In this document: positions 1 through 7,117 of the stretch, piece by piece
Numbering within the stretch: position 1 is the first letter of the stretch
Layout: every line of letters starts with the position of its first letter
IMG/VR virus record: IMGVR_UViG_3300005563_000679
Location: 1-25,907 of that record
DNA: 25,907 nucleotides
Source of the DNA: a virus
Strand: one strand, 5' to 3'
Program-made: the position numbers and the translations under genes
Notes under the pieces: model-generated
What the model was told of the DNA's origin: nothing
Seen by the model: only the letters and a program-made list of their open reading frames with translations
Databases searched by the model: none

Positions 1-375
1 GATCTGTGCTGCGGATGCACCGGGAGCCAAGCCGATAGCCGCCTCGAACACGACGTTGCGAATCAACTGCGATAGGTCACCGGGGGCTGTGGGCTCGCGC
101 TGCCAGGCACGTTCGGTTTCAGCATCGACTTCCCCCGCTGTCGGTGTCGGGTCGCCGCCGGCGAGGATCGCGGTGATGCTCCCCTCCTCCCAGCGGAGGG
201 CCAGCTCCAACATCCGCCTGGTTTTTCGTTCAGGACTGGCGGTGCCCCATTCGATCTTTTGGATGGTGGATCGCCCGATTCCTGACGCTTCAGCCAGGGC
301 TACCTGGCTGCTCATACCGAGTGCCTTGCGGCGCTCAGCAACGAGCCTCCCTAGGCGCTTCCAGTCGTCTCCCAT
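1..375 (-). CDS. XRE-family HTH repressor (5' part, runs off the window)
   Basis: The reading frame is open from an ATG at 375-373 down to base 1 (125 codons, no stop), so the C-terminus lies outside the window. Residues about 22-44 form a helix-turn-helix (SSQVALAEASGIGRSTIQKI). This is followed by the helical stretch LALRWEEGSITAILAGG, a pattern common in Streptomyces XRE regulators. Divergent placement against a Cro-like gene, with an operator array between them, makes it the likely lysogeny (cI-type) repressor; that role is inferred from context. The Shine-Dalgarno is weak (TGGAGC directly before the ATG). A GTAAGCA half-site lies about 25 bp upstream of the start, so autoregulation is plausible. 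It could instead be a non-immunity XRE regulator. Confidence 0.8.
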   Translation of the reverse strand, partial: MGDDWKRLGRLVAERRKALGMSSQVALAEASGIGRSTIQKIEWGTASPERKTRRMLELALRWEEGSITAILAGGDPTPTAGEVDAETERAWQREPTAPGDLSQLIRNVVFEAAIGLAPGASAAQI

Positions 376-397
376 GCTCCATATGATGCACGACTTT

Positions 398-578
398 TGT
401 AAGCACGTCAGCACGAAACGTCCGTCTTGACCAGGGTTTTACGCCACCCCCACGCCATAAGGTGCTTACTTTTAACTACATGTTGCGAGCCTGGGGGGCT
501 GCTCGGTAGGCGCTGGGTAAGCGGAGTAAGCATCCAAAGGCTTGACCTATGTAAGCAGTCAGTGCTTACATCTAAGCA
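398..578. promoter_or_regulatory. Operator array in the divergent immunity region
   Basis: Seven copies of the half-site (T)GTAAGCA or its complement are visible. They lie at 398-405 (+), 463-470 (-), 517-522 (+), 526-532 (+), 550-557 (+), 563-570 (-) and 573-578 (+, TAAGCA only). The copies at 517 and 526 are direct repeats 9 bp apart. The region between the two HTH genes is also visibly richer in A+T than the rest of the window. This is the arrangement expected of a lambda-type switch where repressor and Cro-like protein compete for shared operators. TTGACC appears at 427-432 and at 542-547 as possible -35 elements. No -10 element is convincing. Confidence 0.75.
549..571. promoter_or_regulatory. 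Perfect dyad operator over the rightward promoter
   Basis: Two perfect 9-bp arms, ATGTAAGCA and TGCTTACAT, are separated by the 5-bp spacer GTCAG. The dyad begins two bases after TTGACC (542-547), a good -35 candidate, and ends seven bases before the ATG at 578. A dimeric HTH protein bound here would cover the -10 region. The -10 itself is poorly defined (TTACAT or TACATC lie inside the right arm). This is the strongest operator of the array. Confidence 0.8.
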
Positions 579-805
579 TGCAAAAGCGTGATCCCAGATG
601 GCGCCGGATTGATCCGGCGGCTCTCAGAGAGGTGCGCGAGGCCAAGGGCGTCAGTGCCCGCCAGCTGAGCGAGCGCATCGGCATGAGCAACAGCTACATC
701 AGCCAGGTCGAGCGCGGCAGCTACCTACCGCCGCACGAGCGTATGCGCCAGATCGCTAAGGAACTGGACACCACGATCCGCTCAATAACGACGGTCGACG
801 CATGA
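578..805 (+). CDS. Cro-like XRE-family HTH protein
   Basis: A 75-residue protein that is almost entirely one XRE helix-turn-helix domain: LREVREAKGVSARQLSERIG, then MSNSYISQVERGSYLPPHER, then a fourth helix (MRQIAKELDTTI). Size, divergent orientation to the repressor and the operator dyad directly upstream suggest a Cro-type early regulator. The ATG at 578 was chosen over an in-frame TTG at 542 because the latter is also the presumed -35 hexamer and the extra residues do not resemble the family. No Shine-Dalgarno precedes the ATG, so the message may be leaderless, which is common in actinobacteria. The stop overlaps the next start by 4 bp (ATGA). Confidence 0.82.
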   Translation: MQKRDPRWRRIDPAALREVREAKGVSARQLSERIGMSNSYISQVERGSYLPPHERMRQIAKELDTTIRSITTVDA

Positions 806-1098
806 CGTCCGCACAAGCGGCTACAGCGTCGGTCGGTTTCAGCCCGACACGGCACTTCAGCTACGAGACCGCCGCCGCCGAGTTCGAACTGCCGGAGCGC
901 TGGCTGCGACGGCACATCAAGTCGCTGCCGCACCGGGAGTTCGGTCGCTACATCCGGTTCTCCGTCGCGGACATGCTCGACATCTCGGCCAAGTTCGCCG
1001 CGCAGACCAGCGACAGCGAGAGCACTCCTGACACCACCGCAACGGGCGCTGTGCCGGACATCCAGCCCAGTTCCCAAACTCGCGCCAGGAAGTCCTGA
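802..1098 (+). CDS. Small DNA-binding protein, excisionase/HTH_17-like
   Basis: A 98-residue protein. Residues about 18-55 read HFSYETAAAEFELPERWLRRH followed by IKSLPHREFGRYIRFSVADM. This is the MerR/Xis-type winged helix pattern: a helix pair, then a wing with GRYIRFS and a short final helix. The C-terminal third is Ser/Thr-rich and probably disordered. It is translationally coupled to the Cro-like gene (ATGA overlap), so it is expressed with the lytic switch. An excisionase role is possible but unproven because no integrase is visible. It could equally be a transcriptional activator of the early operon. Confidence 0.65.
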   Translation: MTSAQAATASVGFSPTRHFSYETAAAEFELPERWLRRHIKSLPHREFGRYIRFSVADMLDISAKFAAQTSDSESTPDTTATGAVPDIQPSSQTRARKS

Positions 1099-1112
1099 GC
1101 GCCGAAAGCAGT

Positions 1113-1144
1113 GAGCCCGCACCTGCGCGAACAGGTCCGGGCTC
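1113..1144 (+). terminator. Two-tier hairpin after the switch genes
   Basis: GAGCCCG (1113-1119) pairs with CGGGCTC (1138-1144). Inside it, ACCTG (1121-1125) pairs with CAGGT (1132-1136) around the loop CGCGAA. One C/C mismatch separates the tiers, giving 12 base pairs. There is no U-run, as is usual for actinobacterial GC-rich terminators. It lies 15 bp after the HTH gene and about 50 bp before the next gene, so it may end the switch transcript or act as a conditional terminator. Confidence 0.5.
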
Positions 1145-1194
1145 GAGATGACCAGCAATCCCCAGAGTTCCCACCCAGAGAAAGAGGCTGATCA

Positions 1195-2610
1195 ATGTCA
1201 GATCTTACCCTCCCGCGCCTCGCGCGGAAGAAGCGCGCCAACCTCGCCGCCGAGGCGACGATCCCGTGCGCCACGGCGCGCACCCCGCAGGCAACACACC
1301 TCACCGGCGACCGCTGGCGTGAGCCCAGCTTCGACGACCTCATCGCCGGCAACGGGCGCGAGCCCTCGCACGAGGACCTGCTCGCCGTCGACGAGGACGA
1401 CGAGGACCTCAAGCCGACCGCCCGCGAGCTCCCGCTCGCGTATCCCGGCGTGTCTGTCGAGGCCCTGGCCTGGCTGCGCGAACAGGAGCAGCCCTACGTG
1501 CCCAACGTGCGCGACGAGCACGCGTTCGACGTGAACCGCCTGGTCCCCGGCAAGTCCCTGCGGCGCACCATCAACCTCGCCCAGCTCGACACCCGCAAGG
1601 CGCCGGCGGACACGCCCGCCGCCAACCCGCGGCCGCTGTCCGACGCGGTCGACGCCCTGGACCGGCTCCCGGCCCTGTACGCCGTCGACGCCGCCTCATC
1701 CGAAATGGCCGCCAGCATCGCCGCCATCCAGACCTACACCGCGCTACGCCCCGAGCTGCTCGGCCGGCATGAGATGCACATGCACCTGGCGCCGCTCGCC
1801 GCGCAACTGGCCGAACCGGACGCGGAACCGTCCAACCACATCGGCCAGCTCACCGCGGCATGGACCAGCATCCGCGAGGCGCACACCCGGTTCGCCAGCG
1901 ACGACTTCGGGCCCGACCGCCGCTTCACCGTGGCACTGAAGCTCGACGCGATCGACGAGGCGATCGGGAACCTCACCGACGAACTCGGCGACGTCCGCGG
2001 CGTGTTTGACGCCGAGGCCGACGAAATCGAGCTGATCGCGCTCGCGGCCGGCCTGCCGATGCGCCAGGACGACGACGAGGAGTCGCTGGCCGACTGGGAG
2101 CTCGAACTCCTGGTCCTGCCCGAGGGCGAGCCCGACCCGGGAGCCGAGCGCGCGTTCGCCGACATGGACGCCACGGCCGACGCCGTCGACGCCTGGTACG
2201 CCGATCAGGCGACCGCATCGTTCGCACCGGGGCTCCGTGTCGTCGACAACATGACCGGCGCTGCCGGGATGGTCGTCAAGATCACGCTCGGTCGGGCGCT
2301 GGTTCGGCTCGATCGGGCGCCGGAAGGGCTGACGCCGATCTCGTTCTTCTCCCTGTCGCCGGAAGCCGAGCCCGTGCAGTTCGTCGAGGACGCGGCCGAC
2401 GCCGAGACCGAGGCCGAGATCCGCGACCTGATGGACCTGGACGGCGCCGACCGGGACGAGAGCCACTTCAGCCGCGCGCAGATGGACGGTGAGGCCTGCA
2501 CCGTGTGCGGCCGCGAGTTCGCCGTAGGGGAGCCCACCGTCCCGGCCGCCTACGACCTCGTTGTGGGCCAGCTGTTCGCGCACGCCGCTTGCATCGAGAG
2601 CGAGGCCTGA
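1195..2610 (+). CDS. Unrecognised 471-residue early protein with C-terminal zinc knuckle
   Basis: Not recognised as a known family. The start ATG at 1195 has a good Shine-Dalgarno (AAAGAGG, 7 bp upstream). The N-terminus is basic (LPRLARKKR), followed by an acidic, likely disordered segment to about residue 80 (VDEDDEDLK). A long helical middle (about 140-310) follows. A small beta segment around 345-380 (GLRVVDNMTG, GMVVKITLGRALVRLD) resembles a KOW/SH3-like strand pattern. The last 40 residues hold CTVCGREF and then HAAC, a CxxC...HxxC candidate zinc site. It is the first gene of the long early chain, which suggests an abundant early product, but no function is assigned. Confidence 0.7.
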   Translation: MSDLTLPRLARKKRANLAAEATIPCATARTPQATHLTGDRWREPSFDDLIAGNGREPSHEDLLAVDEDDEDLKPTARELPLAYPGVSVEALAWLREQEQPYVPNVRDEHAFDVNRLVPGKSLRRTINLAQLDTRKAPADTPAANPRPLSDAVDALDRLPALYAVDAASSEMAASIAAIQTYTALRPELLGRHEMHMHLAPLAAQLAEPDAEPSNHIGQLTAAWTSIREAHTRFASDDFGPDRRFTVALKLDAIDEAIGNLTDELGDVRGVFDAEADEIELIALAAGLPMRQDDDEESLADWELELLVLPEGEPDPGAERAFADMDATADAVDAWYADQATASFAPGLRVVDNMTGAAGMVVKITLGRALVRLDRAPEGLTPISFFSLSPEAEPVQFVEDAADAETEAEIRDLMDLDGADRDESHFSRAQMDGEACTVCGREFAVGEPTVPAAYDLVVGQLFAHAACIESEA

Positions 2611-2611
2611 C

Positions 2612-3070
2612 ATGGCTACCGGACCCGAGCACTACCTCGAAGCCGAGCGGATGCGCGCGGCCGCCGACGAGTGGGCAGACGCTGACCTCGGCTGGAAAGC
2701 GACTCTGACCGCGCAGGAGCGCATCAATCAGCGGCTCGCCGACCTGGCCGACGCCCAGGTGCACGCCACCCTCGCCCTCGCGGCCGCGACCGCGCTCGGC
2801 ACCCACGGCGGCATGGACTATCTCGACCACGAGGCCTGGGACCGCGTCGCCGGCGTCCAGGAGAAGGACGACGAGGACGACCCGTACGAGGGCCTGACCA
2901 ACGCCGACGTCCTGACCGCCGACGAGCTCTACGGCGACGAGCGCGCCGCCGAGGCGGAGCTCGACGCGGCCGACGAGGACCGCTACGCCGAGGAGAACGC
3001 CGCCAGCCGCTACGACGACGAGCACTTCGACGTCGACGACGAGGACGTGGACGGCGGTGATGACGAGTGA
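2612..3070 (+). CDS. Acidic small protein, unknown function
   Basis: 152 residues. The start ATG at 2612 comes one base after the previous stop; an upstream in-frame start at 2561 would overlap the previous gene and gives a non-matching N-terminus. The first half is helical and roughly neutral (EHYLEAERMRAAADEWADAD). The last 70 residues are about half Asp/Glu, ending VDDEDVDGGDDE. This charge pattern is seen in DNA-mimic or histone-like-sequestering proteins, but also in plain disordered tails. The stop overlaps the next gene's GTG by 4 bp. Confidence 0.65.
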   Translation: MATGPEHYLEAERMRAAADEWADADLGWKATLTAQERINQRLADLADAQVHATLALAAATALGTHGGMDYLDHEAWDRVAGVQEKDDEDDPYEGLTNADVLTADELYGDERAAEAELDAADEDRYAEENAASRYDDEHFDVDDEDVDGGDDE

Positions 3071-3558
3071 CCGCCGTCGACCGCAACTACCTGCTCAAGC
3101 TGCTATACGACGCCCGCCAGGTTCAGAACGGCCGCGCGAAGCTGCCCGCGGACAAGAGCACTGCCGCGCGCAGGCTGCAGGCCAAGACCCGCTCCTACAC
3201 GTTGTCGCTGGCCATTGACGCCATCAACGACGGCCTGCTAGAGCAGCAGCACGACGATGGCCAGCAGGACCTGTTCACCGCAGCGGCCGCCCCGGCTGAT
3301 GACGCGGCCCCGAGCGGCGCCAGCGCCTACATCGAGCCCGTCGACGCCGACACCTTCGTCGTATACAGCACCGACGCCGCCGGCAACCACGCCGCCGTCC
3401 TTCAGCGCTACGACGGCGCGGACATCCCCGTCGACGACAACAGCGCGGACGCGCTGCCGGCTGAGTACGTGGACTACGCCGAGGCCGAGGACGTCCGCCA
3501 GATCCGCGAGGAGATGGCCCTGGAGGCTGCCGGCGTCGAGCGCTGGGAGGACCTGTGA
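3067..3558 (+). CDS. Unrecognised early protein, 163 residues
   Basis: Starts at a GTG overlapping the upstream stop (GTGA). The first 60 residues are basic and helical (NYLLKLLYDARQVQNGRAKL, then RLQAKTRSYTLSLAIDAI). After an Ala/Asp-rich linker comes a short beta-rich segment (AYIEPVDADTFVVYSTDAAG, AAVLQRYDGADI) and an acidic C-terminus (ALPAEYVDYAEAEDVRQIRE). No known family was recognised. It sits in the coupled chain and shares the acidic bias of its left neighbour. Confidence 0.6.
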   Translation: MTAVDRNYLLKLLYDARQVQNGRAKLPADKSTAARRLQAKTRSYTLSLAIDAINDGLLEQQHDDGQQDLFTAAAAPADDAAPSGASAYIEPVDADTFVVYSTDAAGNHAAVLQRYDGADIPVDDNSADALPAEYVDYAEAEDVRQIREEMALEAAGVERWEDL

Positions 3559-3746
3559 GTGCCATCGAGACCGCCGCCGCGCTGGCGGCGGAGGACAAGT
3601 ACAAGACGTACGCCACGGTCGAGACGGCCGAGGGCTACGAGGCCTGGAACGCCGGCGACTACCACCGCGCGACGAAGCTGTGGCGCTCGGCCGCGCGCTG
3701 GTCGCAGTTCGCCGAGCAGGCCGCGGAAGGTGGTGCGGCCCAGTGA
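3555..3746 (+). CDS. Small helical protein, TPR-like hairpin
   Basis: 63 residues. The GTG start overlaps the previous stop by 4 bp and has a strong Shine-Dalgarno, GGGAGG, ending at 3550. The segment AEGYEAWNAGDYHRATKLWR then SAARWSQFAEQAA has the spacing of a single tetratricopeptide helix pair (A...G.Y..A...W). One repeat alone is usually an interaction hook rather than a full TPR domain. Function unknown. Confidence 0.6.
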   Translation: MSAIETAAALAAEDKYKTYATVETAEGYEAWNAGDYHRATKLWRSAARWSQFAEQAAEGGAAQ

Positions 3747-4159
3747 CCCCCGAACAGGCCACGGCCGTCCTCGTCCAGAACGGCATCGTCTCGACCGCCG
3801 AGGTACGCCAGGGCCCCAAGAGCATCGAGCAGCAGCAGCGTGACCAGGACCTGCTGGCATACCGCGTGCTCGGCGAGCTGATGGGGCGTGTACCGATCGG
3901 TATCCGAATCGGCGGCTGGAACATCGGCTCCGGCAGCATCGACGTCCACGTCAGGGGCCTTGGGCTCTCCGACCACGAGATCCGCGGCCGAGTGATGCAG
4001 CTGGCCGAGCAGTTCGACCTCGACTACGCCGAATACCCGCTGGGTGGCTCGCCGAGCCAGAACCGGGTCTCCGCCTGCGGCGACTACCAGGGCGTGTCGG
4101 TCAGGTTCTGGTACCTGGTCAGCCCGTGCTCATGCGAGGACTGCGGGGCTGCGCGATGA
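3743..4159 (+). CDS. Unrecognised early protein, 138 residues
   Basis: The GTG start overlaps the previous stop (GTGA). The N-terminal third is helical (PEQATAVLVQNGIVSTAEVR, then QQQRDQDLLAYRVLGELMG). It is followed by a compact alpha/beta region with several strands (IGIRIGGWNIGSGSIDVHV, VSVRFWYLV). The tail CSCEDCG is a cysteine cluster that could bind metal. No family was recognised. It is coupled to genes on both sides. Confidence 0.6.
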   Translation: MTPEQATAVLVQNGIVSTAEVRQGPKSIEQQQRDQDLLAYRVLGELMGRVPIGIRIGGWNIGSGSIDVHVRGLGLSDHEIRGRVMQLAEQFDLDYAEYPLGGSPSQNRVSACGDYQGVSVRFWYLVSPCSCEDCGAAR

Positions 4160-4578
4160 CCGCCCTGACGATGCCCGCGTGCGCGGTGCCGCTGGCCGGC
4201 ACCCACGCCTACCCGATCCACCCGAACCGCGGCCGCGAGCGCACGCCGGCGATGGCGGCCGCGATGGGCCTGACCCAGATCCCGGTGCTGCCCGTCGGGT
4301 TCCACTGGGCCGACGGTCCCGAGGTGAACGGCCCGCGGCTGCAGCTGGACGTGCCCACGGTGGCGCTGCTGCTGTTCGCCGCCGACCTGGACCCGTGGGC
4401 CGTCAGCGACCACGCCATCGTCGCCGCCTGCCACGAGCAGCTGCTCGTGTCCTACGGCACCACCACCCGCGCCCAGCGGGTCTACGACCGCGACGCCGCC
4501 TGCGACCCCGAGGTCGCCCAGGCCCGTCTGCGCGCGTGCACCACCCGCGCCACCCAGCTGCTCACGACGGAAGCGTAA
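4156..4578 (+). CDS. Unrecognised early protein, 140 residues
   Basis: The ATG at 4156 overlaps the upstream TGA by 4 bp and is preferred over an in-frame ATG at 4126 inside the previous gene. The protein has a beta-like N-terminal part (THAYPIHPNR, TQIPVLPVGFHWADGP). Then comes a helical part with a hydrophobic stretch (DVPTVALLLFAADLDPWAV) too short and acidic-flanked for a clear membrane segment, and a Cys/Arg-rich C-terminal helix. No family was recognised. Confidence 0.6.
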   Translation: MTALTMPACAVPLAGTHAYPIHPNRGRERTPAMAAAMGLTQIPVLPVGFHWADGPEVNGPRLQLDVPTVALLLFAADLDPWAVSDHAIVAACHEQLLVSYGTTTRAQRVYDRDAACDPEVAQARLRACTTRATQLLTTEA

Positions 4579-4580
4579 CC

Positions 4581-6137
4581 ATGGAAGAGAACGACACCAC
4601 CCCCGCGGCCGCCGTGCCGAAGCCGAAGCCGCGGCGCGTCAACCACCGCGCGCTGCGGGCGCTGCGGGAGCCGATCCCGGCCCGCAGCATCGGCAAGAAG
4701 CCGCGGGTCTACTGCTGGGACTGCAACTGGGCCAGCGAACAGAAGGCCGGCGCCACCTGCGACCGGCACGCCGCCGTCTGGTGCAACACCTGCCGCAGCA
4801 CCGTCAGCAACGCCCACGACCACGACGACTACGTCGGCCACGCCGAAGTCACCGACAGGTTCCTGGACGCTGACCTGGCCTGGAACTGGCGTCCGATGGC
4901 GTTCGACGAGCGCGGCCTGCCCGCCCTCGACGACGACGGCGGCATGTGGATGTACGTCTCCATCGGCGGAGTCGAGCGGCCCGCCTACGGCAAGCCCGGC
5001 ATCGGCGGCAAGCCCGAACTGATCAGCAACGGGCTGAAGAACGGCGGGATTCGTTTCGGTGTGGCCCTGGACCAGTGGGCCCAGACCGACCTGCACCCCG
5101 CGACCAAGACCTGCACCGGCTGCGCGAAGACCACCACTGATGCGAAGGCCCGGTTCTGCGACGGCTGCGGGCACGAGCTGCCCGCGCCGAAGAACTGCGC
5201 CAGCTGCGGCAGGTCCGACCACGACGAAGCCGCGAGGTTCTGCAGCGGCTGCGGGCACGACCTGTCCGCGGCCGACGGCGCGCCCGCCGAGCAGTGGGCG
5301 CGCCCCGACTGGATCGCCCGGATCAACTCGCTGCTGGCCCGCAAGCGCGGCGCCCACGGCCCGGACCGGCTGTCCGAGCTGTCCGAGATCCTGGGCCGCA
5401 ACGTCGACGATGCGGCGCACCTCAGCCCGGATGAGGCCCGCCAGGTCGTCAGGATCCTGTCCGGCACCCCGGACCTGTATCCGCCGGCACCGGCCGCCGA
5501 GCAGCCCGCCGCCGTCGTGCCCGAGCCGCCGGCCGCCGTGCCGGCACCGACGGCACAACCCGCGCAGTCCTCGCCCGCGCCGCAGCCGCCGGCACGCCCG
5601 GCAGCACCGGCGCCGCGGGCAAAACGCGGCGGCCCGAAGCCGTCGCCGCGCCCGGCGGCCGCGGCCCCGGTTTCCGGCGGGATCAGCGACGCCCAGGTCC
5701 GCACGATCAACTCGCTGCTCAACAGCCGCGGCGTGCTCGAGGGCGACGCCGCCACCCGGCTGGGCATCATCAACGGCGCCCTGGGCCGCGACGTCGAGTC
5801 GCTGGACAAGCTCAGCGCCGCGGACGCCGAGATCCTGATTCGTGGTCTGGGCAGCGGCTACTTCTCGGCCGACCCGCCAGCTGCCCCCGCGTCGCAGACA
5901 GCCGCCGCGCAGGACACCGCGCCCGAGCCCGAGCCGGAATCCGAGCCCGACCGGAGCGTCTTCGACGGCATCTGCGCGCAGATCTCGCAGGCCATCACCG
6001 AGGAAGACGCCGGCGCCATCAAGGTCGAGATCGGCAAGGCCCTCACCGGCGGCACCATCACCAAGGCCGACGGCGCTGCCCTGTCCGGACGCCTGGAGAA
6101 GCGCGGCCGCCAGGTCGGTTTGGCCGGTGGATCGTGA
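4581..6137 (+). CDS. Multi-zinc-ribbon scaffold protein with repeated helical modules
   Basis: 518 residues, ATG start two bases after the previous stop. An N-terminal Cys/His region holds CWDC (45-48), a CxxH and CNTC, then HDHDDY. Two classical zinc ribbons follow at 178-196 (CTGC...CDGC) and 206-224 (CASC...CSGC), a double-zinc-ribbon arrangement. Two copies of a helical module follow: about 238-295 (INSLLARKRG...LGRNVDDAAHLSPDEA) and 368-425 (INSLLNSRGV...LGRDVESLDKLSAADA), separated by a Pro/Ala linker. From memory, the module (helix, then LGR-V, then LS.DEA) recurs at the C-termini of actinophage recombination and replication proteins. The role is unknown. It could be a nucleic-acid-associated hub. 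Confidence 0.7.
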   Translation: MEENDTTPAAAVPKPKPRRVNHRALRALREPIPARSIGKKPRVYCWDCNWASEQKAGATCDRHAAVWCNTCRSTVSNAHDHDDYVGHAEVTDRFLDADLAWNWRPMAFDERGLPALDDDGGMWMYVSIGGVERPAYGKPGIGGKPELISNGLKNGGIRFGVALDQWAQTDLHPATKTCTGCAKTTTDAKARFCDGCGHELPAPKNCASCGRSDHDEAARFCSGCGHDLSAADGAPAEQWARPDWIARINSLLARKRGAHGPDRLSELSEILGRNVDDAAHLSPDEARQVVRILSGTPDLYPPAPAAEQPAAVVPEPPAAVPAPTAQPAQSSPAPQPPARPAAPAPRAKRGGPKPSPRPAAAAPVSGGISDAQVRTINSLLNSRGVLEGDAATRLGIINGALGRDVESLDKLSAADAEILIRGLGSGYFSADPPAAPASQTAAAQDTAPEPEPESEPDRSVFDGICAQISQAITEEDAGAIKVEIGKALTGGTITKADGAALSGRLEKRGRQVGLAGGS

Positions 6138-6550
6138 ACCGGATCAAGACCCTACGTGCCGGCAGCGCGCGCACCGCCACCCTCGCCGCGGCGATCCGCG
6201 CAGCCGCCGACGACCCGGACATCGCCGTGGTCCGGCTGCAGCTGCTGTACACCCGCCACCACCGGCCGTACCGCCACGTTGTCGCCTACGACGCCGACTT
6301 CCAGTGGCACGGTCTCACCAGGGACGCCATCGAAGCGATCGACCTGCTGATCCGCAGCATGCGACAGGACATCGACTGGCGTTTCGACCACGACTGGCAC
6401 CTCGACACCGGCATCCTGCGCCGCTCCCCGGACATCGCGCACCTGGGCAACATCCCGGAGAGCGACCGGACCTTCGGCGGCACCGCCCCGGTTTTCCTCG
6501 TCGACACCCACCCGGGCCACGCAGACAAGGAACGGGGTACCGCGGCATGA
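6134..6550 (+). CDS. Unrecognised early protein, 138 residues
   Basis: GTG start overlapping the previous stop (GTGA). It is an alpha/beta protein with a first helix (TATLAAAIRAAADD), a strand (IAVVRLQLLYTRHH), the aromatic/His-rich WRFDHDWHLDTG and a C-terminal FLVDTHPGH. The clustered His and Asp residues could bind metal but no catalytic motif is recognised. It sits between the zinc-ribbon protein and the first Cys-repeat protein, coupled to both. Confidence 0.6.
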   Translation: MNRIKTLRAGSARTATLAAAIRAAADDPDIAVVRLQLLYTRHHRPYRHVVAYDADFQWHGLTRDAIEAIDLLIRSMRQDIDWRFDHDWHLDTGILRRSPDIAHLGNIPESDRTFGGTAPVFLVDTHPGHADKERGTAA

Positions 6551-6909
6551 CGCGCCACCTCAAGCCCTGCGGCACACCCGGCGGCTACTCCCGGCACAAG
6601 AAGCGCGGAGAACCGGTCTGCGACCCCTGCCGAGAAGCCAACCGCATCTACCAGGCCGACTACCGGGCCAACCGGGCACGCAGCGCCGCCGACCGCGCCG
6701 CGAACCCGCGCGTCCTGGCCCCCTGCGGCACCTACGGCGCGGCCCGCCGGCACAAGGCGCACGACGAAGAGCTGTGCGACCCCTGCAAGCAGGCCGAACG
6801 GGACTACAAGACCGAGAAGCAGCGCGACTACCGCGCCGCGAAGAAGGCCAAGGCCAAAGCCTTCGAGGCGATGCTCGCCGACGCCTGGGCGGAGGTGAGC
6901 GCAGCATGA
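6547..6909 (+). CDS. Two-repeat Cys/His protein, copy A
   Basis: 120 residues made of two tandem copies of a module CGTxGxxxRHxxxxExxCDPCxxA. They start at residue 7 (PCGTPGGYSRHKKRGEPVCD) and residue 60 (PCGTYGAARRHKAHDEELCD). Each module carries one upstream Cys, a His and a CxxC pair, a plausible zinc site, and is followed by a basic helix (YQADYRANRAR, YKTEKQRDYRAAKK). A second two-module copy is encoded at 9682-10020. The family is common among actinobacterial phages, but no function is established as far as I know. Size and charge suggest nucleic-acid binding. Confidence 0.7.
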   Translation: MTRHLKPCGTPGGYSRHKKRGEPVCDPCREANRIYQADYRANRARSAADRAANPRVLAPCGTYGAARRHKAHDEELCDPCKQAERDYKTEKQRDYRAAKKAKAKAFEAMLADAWAEVSAA

Positions 6910-7115
6910 CCGTCCCGATGCCGAGGCTGCCGCACGCCGCCTGCGTCCGCCGCGAGCCGAGCGAGGCCGTGTGCGCGGGCTGCTGGGACCGGCCCGAATG
7001 CCTGACCTGGGCCCTGGCGTGGGAGCTGGATGGGTTCTGCGGCGGCTACACCATGCACGGCCGCGCCGCCCTGCGCCGCGAGTTCGGCATCCCCGCCCCG
7101 AAACGGCGGCGGTGA
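6906..7115 (+). CDS. Short WhiB-like iron-sulfur protein
   Basis: 69 residues, ATGA overlap with the gene before. Cysteines C13, C23, C26 and C32 give C-x9-C-x2-C-x5-C, and C26-x5-C32 is followed by LTWALAWELDGFCGGYTMHGRAALRR. This matches the WhiB layout: CxxC-x5-C, then a helix, then the G-[VI]-W-G-G turn and an Arg-rich end. Two departures are visible. The loop between the first two cysteines is short, and the turn reads GFCGG with Cys in place of Trp. WhiB proteins hold a 4Fe-4S cluster and bind the domain 4 region of the primary sigma factor. Phage copies, such as that of mycobacteriophage TM4, can interfere with host WhiB function. The assignment is by motif only. Confidence 0.72.
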   Translation: MTVPMPRLPHAACVRREPSEAVCAGCWDRPECLTWALAWELDGFCGGYTMHGRAALRREFGIPAPKRRR

Positions 7116-7117
7116 CC

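Noticed and set aside
56-430. A 124-codon + strand frame at the left end
   Set aside because: It lies opposite the XRE repressor frame, which has a clear HTH, and it reaches into the operator region.
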